A DNA stretch of 64,000 nt from Flavobacteriaceae bacterium (GTDB lineage Bacteria > Bacteroidota > Bacteroidia > Flavobacteriales > Weeksellaceae). The position numbers were made by a program, and so were the translations under genes. Under the pieces are notes generated by a model, which worked only from the letters and a program-made list of their open reading frames with translations, was not told the origin of the DNA and made no database searches. The stretch lies in assembly GCA_030538275.1 (NCBI GenBank), contig JAUNUH010000001.1, positions 124,001 to 188,000 of the forward strand. Direction: 5' to 3'. Positions 57,603 through 64,000 of this stretch are shown in pieces (the stretch's first letter is position 1; the number at the start of each line of letters is the position of its first letter).

Positions 57603-58031
57603 ATGAAAAAAGTATTATTATCAGTTATGGTAATCGGATTGTTTGCCGTAACCTCTTGTAAAAAAGAAACTAACACCGAAGCTGTTGCTACTGACGTACA
57701 AAACGTTGAAGGTGAAAACGTTGCAGATGCTCAAGAAACTTTGAATGCAGACGTTATGGATACGCAAAATGCCTTAAATGAGGCTAGAGAAGAATTGGCA
57801 AAAGCAGAAGCTGAAGGTGATGCTGTTTTAGTAGAAGCTGCAAAAGCAAAAATTGATGAATTGCAAGTGAAACTAGACGAATTACAAGCTAGTGCTGGTG
57901 CTGTAATTCAATCTGTTGATGGTGCTGCAGACAATGCAAAAGAAGTATTGGACAATACTACAGACGCTGCAGAAACTCAATTAGAAAACATAGAAGATGC
58001 TGCAAAAGACATCGAAAAAGCTGTAAACTAA
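57603..58031 (+). CDS. Coiled-coil lipoprotein
   Basis: 142 aa. Lipoprotein signal peptide with Cys19 (AVTSCKKE). The mature chain is rich in Ala, Glu, Asp and Asn and reads as long amphipathic helix (LNEAREELAKAEAEGD, AKAKIDELQVKLDELQA), probably a coiled coil, much like Lpp-type or YtxH-like envelope proteins. Acidic, with no domain I recognise. A likely strong promoter and a good terminator make it an independent, highly expressed unit. Confidence 0.8.
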   Translation: MKKVLLSVMVIGLFAVTSCKKETNTEAVATDVQNVEGENVADAQETLNADVMDTQNALNEAREELAKAEAEGDAVLVEAAKAKIDELQVKLDELQASAGAVIQSVDGAADNAKEVLDNTTDAAETQLENIEDAAKDIEKAVN

Positions 58032-58051
58032 TTATAGCTCATAAGAAATTT

Positions 58052-58079
58052 AAAACCCGGTTTTGTGCCGGGTTTTTTT
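58052..58079 (+). terminator. Terminator after the coiled-coil lipoprotein
   Basis: AAAACCCGG (58052-58060) pairs with CCGGGTTTT (58068-58076) around a 7-nt loop and a T run. Confidence 0.9.
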
Positions 58080-58222
58080 ATGGAATAAATTTTTATTCAT
58101 CATTTCATTCCCATTTATTTGCAAGATAAAAATCATACCTATTTCAATGCGTTTTTGAATGAAATTATTTTCAAGAATCATTTAAATGTATTACCTTGTT
58201 TCATATTATTAAACAAAAGAGT

Positions 58223-59353
58223 ATGAAAATTGTAAATCACATTTTAGCCGCAGTAGATTTCAGGCAATCTTCAGAGGTAATCGTTCAGAATTCGATAGAA
58301 ATGGCACGTAAATTTAATGCTAAACTGTACTTTACCTATGTTTTACCCGATGATATCAAACAAGAAAAGGTGAGTTCATTGGTAGAAAAAGCGGCCTTGG
58401 AGCAATTGGAGCAAATTTCGAATCAGGCCAAAAACCATGGAATCGAAATGGGCGATCCCGTGTTGAAACATGGAGAATACAGCGAAAATGTAATTTTAGC
58501 AGCGCAAGAAACAGGTGCCAATCTTGTAATTATTGGTTCAGGCGAAAAAAAGAAAGGAGACAGCTTTCCACTAGGTACTACTGCTGGCAAAATCATTAGA
58601 AAATCTTTTGTTCCAGTTTTGGTCATTAAAAATAATGAAAGTTTAAATCAAATTAACCGAATATTATGTCCTGTAGATTTTTCTGAAGAATCTTCTGCCG
58701 CTCTTAACAATGCCATTGCTGTAGCTAGAATTTTTGATGCTAAATTATTGATAATGAGTGTTTATACTCCATTTGTTCAGACCATTACTAGAATCGACCC
58801 AGATGAAGTAAATCAACAAAGAAACCTAGAACAAGCTCAAGAATTACAGTTATTTTTAGAAAAACACACCCTCATCAACCTGGAATATGAAATTGAAATT
58901 CGTGGTGGAAATCCAGCTGATGAAATTCTGGATGTAATAAATAAAAAAGAAATTGATCTATTGGTAATGGGTACCACTGGAAAATCTGGCATCAGTAAAA
59001 TTCTCTTAGGAAGCGTTGCCGAAAAAGTTACACGCGAGGTGGCTTGCTCATTTATTATTTCCAAAAAAGAAGATTTTTTGAACTTCGAAACCAGAGCACG
59101 AAACGTTGAAGAGCATTTTGCCGCTGGTGAAAGTCTGTTTGAAAAAGGATTTTACGAACAAGCAATACATTCCTATAAATCTGGTTTGGAGCTCAATTTA
59201 TCACACGTTCCGTCCATTCGCGGACTGGTAAAAACCTATGAAAAACTAGGAAATGAAGCAAAAGCTATAGAATACCGCAGAATGATTACCAATATTATGG
59301 AGCAGTTTCATAACTTTAAAATTGAAGAAGAAATTCGACAAAGAAGAATTTAA
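58223..59353 (+). CDS. Tandem universal stress protein with C-terminal TPR-like repeat
   Basis: 376 aa from the ATG at 58223, where the product begins MKIVNHILAAVDFRQSS; an ATG at 58196 adds nine unrelated residues. Two UspA domains, about residues 1-140 and 148-280, each with the ATP-binding signature (VIIGSGEKKKGDSFPLGTTAGKII and VMGTTGKSGISKILLGSVAEKV in parts). Residues about 295-376 are helical with AGESLFEKGFYEQAIHSYKSGL, a TPR-like pair. UspA proteins help survival under stress; the TPR tail suggests binding of a partner. A terminator at 59385 follows. Confidence 0.85.
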   Translation: MKIVNHILAAVDFRQSSEVIVQNSIEMARKFNAKLYFTYVLPDDIKQEKVSSLVEKAALEQLEQISNQAKNHGIEMGDPVLKHGEYSENVILAAQETGANLVIIGSGEKKKGDSFPLGTTAGKIIRKSFVPVLVIKNNESLNQINRILCPVDFSEESSAALNNAIAVARIFDAKLLIMSVYTPFVQTITRIDPDEVNQQRNLEQAQELQLFLEKHTLINLEYEIEIRGGNPADEILDVINKKEIDLLVMGTTGKSGISKILLGSVAEKVTREVACSFIISKKEDFLNFETRARNVEEHFAAGESLFEKGFYEQAIHSYKSGLELNLSHVPSIRGLVKTYEKLGNEAKAIEYRRMITNIMEQFHNFKIEEEIRQRRI

Positions 59354-59384
59354 TTGATTTGAAAATATTAATAATGAAGTGTTT

Positions 59385-59429
59385 AACCAGCTTAAATTGC
59401 TTTTTTAGCGTATTTTAAGCTGGTTTTTC
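59385..59429 (+). terminator. Terminator after the UspA gene
   Basis: AACCAGCTTAAA (59385-59396) pairs perfectly with TTTAAGCTGGTT (59414-59425), followed by TTT. The loop of 17 nt is long. Confidence 0.7.
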
Positions 59430-59548
59430 TTCCTTAAAATCTTATAATTATTGCTAATTTGGCTGTTGAAATGTGGCATTTTCATTGAGGTTTTGAATGA
59501 ATTTCTACCCATTTTGTAAAGTATAATCCTTTATTTCAATCCATTAAA

Positions 59549-60532
59549 ATGAAGTATAAACATCTGGTAATATTCGTTGTATTGTTGCTGGCATGCATGG
59601 TTTCGTGCAAAAGACAAGAATCAAAACTTCATTCCTATTATTATTGGCGCACAGAACTTCGGTTGAATGAAATCGAGAGAAAAGCCCTTGAGCAGGCACA
59701 AATTCCCTATCTCTACACACGTTTTTTTGATGTTGATAAGAAAAATAATGAATTTTTGCCCATCGCAACACTTTCAAAAAACGCAGATTTTGATTCCGAT
59801 AAACAAATTGTTCCCGTCGTGTTTATTACAAACAGAACTTTCCTAAATATTAAAAAAGAAGAAATTTCCTCTTTGGCAAATCATATTTCCAATTTAATTC
59901 AACAAAAAACTAAAAATTTATCACTCAATACCCATAATGAAATTCAAATCGATTGTGATTGGACAGCTGGAACTCGTGATGATTTTTTTCAATTTCTGAA
60001 ACAATTACATCATATTTCGGGTAAAAATATTACTTCAACTTTACGTCTGCATCAAGTCCGAGACCGCAAAACGATGGGTATTCCGCCAGTTTCTAAAGTT
60101 TATTTGATGTGTTATTCGACTTCTTCACCCTTAGAAAATTCAGATAAAAATTCGATCTTGGATCTGCAGATTCTTAAAAATTATCTTACCGATTTAGAGC
60201 AGTATCCTATACAAGATATAGACGTTGCTTTGCCGATTTATTCTTGGGGAATTGTATCAAATCACTTAGGAAAAAGAAAATTAATTAACGCTTTGTCAAT
60301 TAATGATTTAAATAATCCTAAATTTGAAAAAATAACCGATAATCAAGTAAAAGTTTTGGAGGATGGATTTTATTTTGGAAACTATATGAACAAAGGATTT
60401 ACAATCAAAATTGAAGAAATTTCAGAAGCACAATTACAAGAAGTTATTCAATTTTTAGAACCAAAAATTCCGAATTTTAATATTATTTATTATCAACTAG
60501 ACAGTAGATTTGTAGAACGTAGAAAACTTTAA
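59549..60532 (+). CDS. Lipoprotein of unknown function, TIM-barrel-like
   Basis: 327 aa. Lipoprotein signal peptide with Cys20 (CMVSCKRQ). The body has an IQIDCDWTAGTRDDFFQFLKQL segment, RLHQVRDRKTMGIPPVSKVYLMCYS and DVALPIYSWGI, which recalls the DUF3142 or glycoside-hydrolase-like TIM barrel with Asp residues on strand ends. I do not know its substrate. Probably co-transcribed with the 881-aa gene 15 bp downstream and both act in the periplasm or at the outer membrane. Confidence 0.65.
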   Translation: MKYKHLVIFVVLLLACMVSCKRQESKLHSYYYWRTELRLNEIERKALEQAQIPYLYTRFFDVDKKNNEFLPIATLSKNADFDSDKQIVPVVFITNRTFLNIKKEEISSLANHISNLIQQKTKNLSLNTHNEIQIDCDWTAGTRDDFFQFLKQLHHISGKNITSTLRLHQVRDRKTMGIPPVSKVYLMCYSTSSPLENSDKNSILDLQILKNYLTDLEQYPIQDIDVALPIYSWGIVSNHLGKRKLINALSINDLNNPKFEKITDNQVKVLEDGFYFGNYMNKGFTIKIEEISEAQLQEVIQFLEPKIPNFNIIYYQLDSRFVERRKL

Positions 60533-60547
60533 AACTTAGAAAAATTT

Positions 60548-63193
60548 ATGAAAAAAATTATTCTATCCTTCATTATTTCAACATTTCTTTATTCAGAAAT
60601 GAAGGCTTGTAGTTGGTATGATGCAGATTATGACTACTTTAATCTATTCACTCAATCCATTATTCGCGACAAATCGTATATTCCTTTTTTGCTGGCCTAT
60701 TCTAATCGATTTTATGATCATGAGCATTACGAAATCAAAAATGAAAATATAGAATCATGGCAAAATTTTTTCGGAAATAAACTAGATTATAAAGAAACTA
60801 AAACCTTGGTGCATGAGATAAGTTTGGACCGACTTAATGAATACATTTCAGGTAAATCTACACATCCCATTCTTGGTAAAATTGGAGCATATTCGTCTAA
60901 TTCAGAGGCGATTGATTATTTGATTCTGGCAAAAAAGATGGAACCATTCATGAAAGTGGGAGGAATGCAAAATCCGAATGAAAACTATTTTTTTAGGCAA
61001 GAACACGAGAAAAATTATGATGTAACCGAATTGAATTATAATCAAACCTTGGAAACATTGATTTCTGCGTATAAAAATGTTCAAAATCCCGAAATTAAAT
61101 TACGTTATGGCTACCAAATAGTGAGATTCTTACACTATACCTTAAATTTTTCTCAAGCGATTGACGCATTTTCTACCTATGTTGAACCATTAGGCTTGAA
61201 ATCAGCAATTTATTACTGGGCATTGGATCAAAAAGCGGGTGCTCAAAGAGGTTTGGGTAAAGACGACGAAGCCAATCGTAATTTTTTTCAAGTTTTTATG
61301 CATTGCAACAGTCGCAGAGAAAGTGCCTTCACCTCTATGAAATTATTGTTCAATAATAATTTTGAAGAATTATTATCCAATGCAAAAAATGAAGAAGAAA
61401 AAAACATGGCGTATTTTCTATTGGCGTATGACGGATTCAACAATCCTCTGCCCATTATGGAAAAAATGTATGAAATAAATCCTTCTTCAGAAATCTTGAA
61501 AGTTCTTGCTGCTAGAAGCATCAACGAGCTGGAGCGCAAGTACTTACCAATTCAATATATTTCTGGAAAAGAAATGAAAACGATGGACGAAACTGTGAAT
61601 ACTGTTAAGTCAACGAATACAGAAAAAGGGAATAAAAACGGTTTTTGGCAAAAATTCCTAGCCTTTTTTTCAGATTTATTTCATTCAAAATCTGATAATA
61701 AGGAAGAAGAAAATTATACTGAAAATCCAGGGAAATTCAATGCAAATAGAATTCCATGGTTTAATCCTCATTTTACAGAATATTACAATAATCAACCCGT
61801 AAATTACATCAATGATTTGGAAAAATTCATTGAAAAAACACAGGAAAAATCAAATGATGAATTTTGGAAAATTGCCTTTGCGTATTTGAAGTTTTTGAAA
61901 AATGACTATAAAGCCAGTGATAAAATTTTATCAGAAATTACAACAGATAATTCAGAATATAAAAATCAAATTTCCAGAATGAAAATGCTGAACGAAATTG
62001 TGTCTAAACCTAAAATAAATGCCGATTTTGAAGAGGAAATATGGAGAAATTATGGAGATTTATTTTTAATCGAAACCAAATCCAAATTTAATTATGAATT
62101 GGAGATGCCTACTACCGCGGAGTTCTTGAAAGATGTCTTGGCAAATAGGTATTTTCTCCAAAAAGAATATGGCAAATCATTTTTGATGAATAATAAATTA
62201 TCGGATTTACAATTTAGGCCGAATGTCAATCTCACAAAAAGTATTGAAGAATTTTATAAAAAACCAAATAAATCTACACTGGAACAACAGGTTATTATGA
62301 AAAATGCAGATGTAGAAAATGCAGATGCTTTTTTTCAATTGATTTATGGTGACCATGAAATGAGAAATGCTAATTTTGAAAAGGCGGCCGAATTTTATAA
62401 AAATGCTACAACATTTACCGGAATTCCAAGAACTATTTACCATTGGGATGAAGATTCTGTTGATACGCAACCCATGGTTTATGGCGCAAATTTCTATGAT
62501 GGATTCCGTAATATAACAGATTTGGTTTTTGGACATAATGTATGGGAAAGTTTTGAAAGCCCAAAAGAAATGAGTATGAAAGCAGAAGATCTTTCAAGTT
62601 TTCCTTTTCTATCCAAAAAAATGAATAAACTCGAACTCGCCAATGCATTAATCGAATTGAAAAAAGTGGGTTCGACAAATGGAAAAAATGCAGCAAAAGC
62701 CAATCAATTAATCGGAAATTTATTGTATAATACCTCGATGTTGGGCTATTTCAGAGAAATTTTTGTGATGGATGTAAATAATCTTTATAACCAAAAATTT
62801 AATTTCCAAAACACAGATTATTCTTATCAATTTTATTACAAAAACTATTCTATGTCGAGCTTTGTTCCACAAGATAATTTTGATTTGGCTATCAAATATT
62901 ATCAAAAAGCCTTAATTACTTCTGACGACCCAGAACAAAAAGCGAGAATTATTTTTCAAATGGCAAGTGCCGAACAAGGAAAATATTACCAATGGGAAAC
63001 CCAACAACAGCAAATTCAATACGATGCACCCGATTGGAATGAGCAGATGAAGCAACGCGAACAAAATTTGAAACAGCACAAGAATCAACATTATAGAAAC
63101 TATTTCAGCTTGTTGAAAACCGAATATAGTAATACCGAAACTGTAAGAAATTTACAAAATAGTTGTTCGTATTTTGAATATTTTATGAAATAA
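60548..63193 (+). CDS. Large secreted protein with helical repeats, unknown function
   Basis: 881 aa with a signal peptide ending MKA-CSW (about residue 21). Most of the chain is helical with TPR-like pairs (for example HYTLNFSQAIDAFSTYVEPLG and QFFQLIYGDHEMRNANFEKAAEFYKNA in parts), a charged linker near 345-375 (NGFWQKFLAFFSDLFH, which could be a membrane-facing amphipathic helix), and a C-terminus with DLAIKYYQKALI. Not a family I recognise; I recall similar pairs with the upstream lipoprotein in other flavobacteria. It may hold or process an outer-surface partner. Confidence 0.65.
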   Translation: MKKIILSFIISTFLYSEMKACSWYDADYDYFNLFTQSIIRDKSYIPFLLAYSNRFYDHEHYEIKNENIESWQNFFGNKLDYKETKTLVHEISLDRLNEYISGKSTHPILGKIGAYSSNSEAIDYLILAKKMEPFMKVGGMQNPNENYFFRQEHEKNYDVTELNYNQTLETLISAYKNVQNPEIKLRYGYQIVRFLHYTLNFSQAIDAFSTYVEPLGLKSAIYYWALDQKAGAQRGLGKDDEANRNFFQVFMHCNSRRESAFTSMKLLFNNNFEELLSNAKNEEEKNMAYFLLAYDGFNNPLPIMEKMYEINPSSEILKVLAARSINELERKYLPIQYISGKEMKTMDETVNTVKSTNTEKGNKNGFWQKFLAFFSDLFHSKSDNKEEENYTENPGKFNANRIPWFNPHFTEYYNNQPVNYINDLEKFIEKTQEKSNDEFWKIAFAYLKFLKNDYKASDKILSEITTDNSEYKNQISRMKMLNEIVSKPKINADFEEEIWRNYGDLFLIETKSKFNYELEMPTTAEFLKDVLANRYFLQKEYGKSFLMNNKLSDLQFRPNVNLTKSIEEFYKKPNKSTLEQQVIMKNADVENADAFFQLIYGDHEMRNANFEKAAEFYKNATTFTGIPRTIYHWDEDSVDTQPMVYGANFYDGFRNITDLVFGHNVWESFESPKEMSMKAEDLSSFPFLSKKMNKLELANALIELKKVGSTNGKNAAKANQLIGNLLYNTSMLGYFREIFVMDVNNLYNQKFNFQNTDYSYQFYYKNYSMSSFVPQDNFDLAIKYYQKALITSDDPEQKARIIFQMASAEQGKYYQWETQQQQIQYDAPDWNEQMKQREQNLKQHKNQHYRNYFSLLKTEYSNTETVRNLQNSCSYFEYFMK

Positions 63194-63342
63194 TTATAGT
63201 AAATCGAATATAAATAAATAAATCAAATTTGAAGTTTTTTCAAAATAATTCATTTGAATAAATGGGTATTTAAAGATTTTTTAAATTTTTAAAATCTCAA
63301 TTTTAGAGTTTAAATTTTTGTAATTTTGATCAAAATTCAACT

Positions 63343-64000
63343 ATGCGGCAGTCTCCAGTGTTTTTCAATAATAATTTTATAGAATTAAAGGAGTTTATAA
63401 ATGCTAATAAAGAGGCGATGTACTTTTTTCTGGTAGATGAAAATACGCATGAATTTTGTCTCCCGCTTTTATTGGCAGAATTAGATGAAATTAGCGAAAT
63501 AGAAATTATTGAAGTTCCTGTTGGAGAAGATTCAAAGTCTATAGAAATTGTCTATCACATTTGTCAAACTTTGGCAGATTTTGGAGCCGACAGGAACTCA
63601 GTTTTGATTAATTGTGGCGGTGGAGTGGTTACAGATTTGGGAGGTTTTGTGGCGTCGATATTCAAACGCGGAATTCGATTTATTCAAGTTCCAACCACTT
63701 TGTTGGCCATGGTCGATGCCTCTGTAGGAGGAAAAACCGGAATTAATTTGAACCAAGCCAAAAATCAAATAGGTACCTACAACCAGCCCGAATTGATTAT
63801 TTTTTCGACTGAATTTTTACAAACATTGCCTTACGACGAGTTACTGTCTGGATTTGCCGAAATGCTGAAACATGCGTTGATTCGAGATAAAAATCTCTGG
63901 AATCAAATGCTTGAATTAAAAGAAATTTCTCCTGAAAATTTGACGCCATTTATTCCAAGTTCAATCAAAATAAAACAAGAAATAGTAGAAAAAGATCCGA
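63343..64000 (+). CDS. aroB: 3-dehydroquinate synthase, partial
   Basis: The first 219 codons of AroB, cut by the right window edge. It makes 3-dehydroquinate from DAHP in the shikimate pathway with NAD and a metal. My translation from the ATG at 63343 gives NCGGGVVTDLGGFVASIFKRG, VPTTLLAMVDASVGGKTGIN and PELIIFSTEFLQTLPYDELLSGFAEMLKHA in pieces (LLSGFAEMLKHALI), all AroB signatures. Two possible -7 boxes occur upstream, of which TAATTTTG at 63321-63328 is closest. No homologue is visible next to it. Confidence 0.95.
   Translation, partial: MRQSPVFFNNNFIELKEFINANKEAMYFFLVDENTHEFCLPLLLAELDEISEIEIIEVPVGEDSKSIEIVYHICQTLADFGADRNSVLINCGGGVVTDLGGFVASIFKRGIRFIQVPTTLLAMVDASVGGKTGINLNQAKNQIGTYNQPELIIFSTEFLQTLPYDELLSGFAEMLKHALIRDKNLWNQMLELKEISPENLTPFIPSSIKIKQEIVEKDP

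Overview
The window reads as chromosomal DNA of a Bacteroidota bacterium, most likely Flavobacteriia (Weeksellaceae or a close relative). The signs are low GC, a type IX secretion system substrate next to a PorP/SprF protein, a second substrate with a type A sorting tail, the bacillithiol gene bshA, a DnaE with a fused proofreading domain, a monomeric isocitrate dehydrogenase, and promoters with a TAnnTTTG -7 box.

Layout. 1-1508: a cbb3-type oxidase subunit I cut by the left edge. 1815-4526: an M20 amidohydrolase, a thermonuclease-like protein and an esterase lipoprotein. 4776-8830: bshA behind a GH3/beta-lactamase-fold fusion. 9158-12015: monomeric icd overlapping a TetR regulator. 12491-17323: a small secreted protein, a repeat-rich adhesin with a type B sorting tail, and its PorP/SprF partner. 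17433-20584: crcB, then a membrane protein, a DgkA-family kinase, a winged-helix regulator and a second membrane protein, with one shared operator-like motif in front of both transcription units. 20698-24102: glgA, glgC and a metal-dependent hydrolase.

24471-34812 is the accessory part: seven co-directional genes ending about 250 bp before a tRNA-Asp. They encode an MmeI-like adenine methyltransferase whose N-terminal nuclease site looks lost, an Mrr-type nuclease, a membrane-anchored protein, a Schlafen-AlbA_2/ATPase-fold/winged-helix protein, a DEAD/DEAH helicase, a GIY-YIG (T5orf172-like) nuclease and a zinc-ribbon protein. Between the AlbA_2 gene and the helicase gene lies an array of four 30-bp units spaced 77, 77 and 76 bp apart. 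A perfect 13-bp hairpin precedes the GIY-YIG gene. I read this as a restriction-like defence system with split nuclease functions and possible built-in timing control, and I know no established name for the full arrangement.

35060-64000 is mostly housekeeping: a secreted protein with a T9SS tail, trxA, dnaE, a cytosine-deaminase-like hydrolase, a YceI/porin/YceI-like cluster, two PadR-linked membrane operons, menB, then trpS, lspA, a DksA/TraR-like gene and ileS on the minus strand, a coiled-coil lipoprotein, a UspA-UspA-TPR protein, two unrecognised secreted proteins, and the first part of aroB at the right edge.

Three intergenic regions (about 4540-4690, 8925-9075 and 24120-24270) carry copies of one hairpin element. 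I also place a 58-codon HTH-like gene at 51547-51723. All family calls come from reading the sequence and from memory of the families; no search was run.
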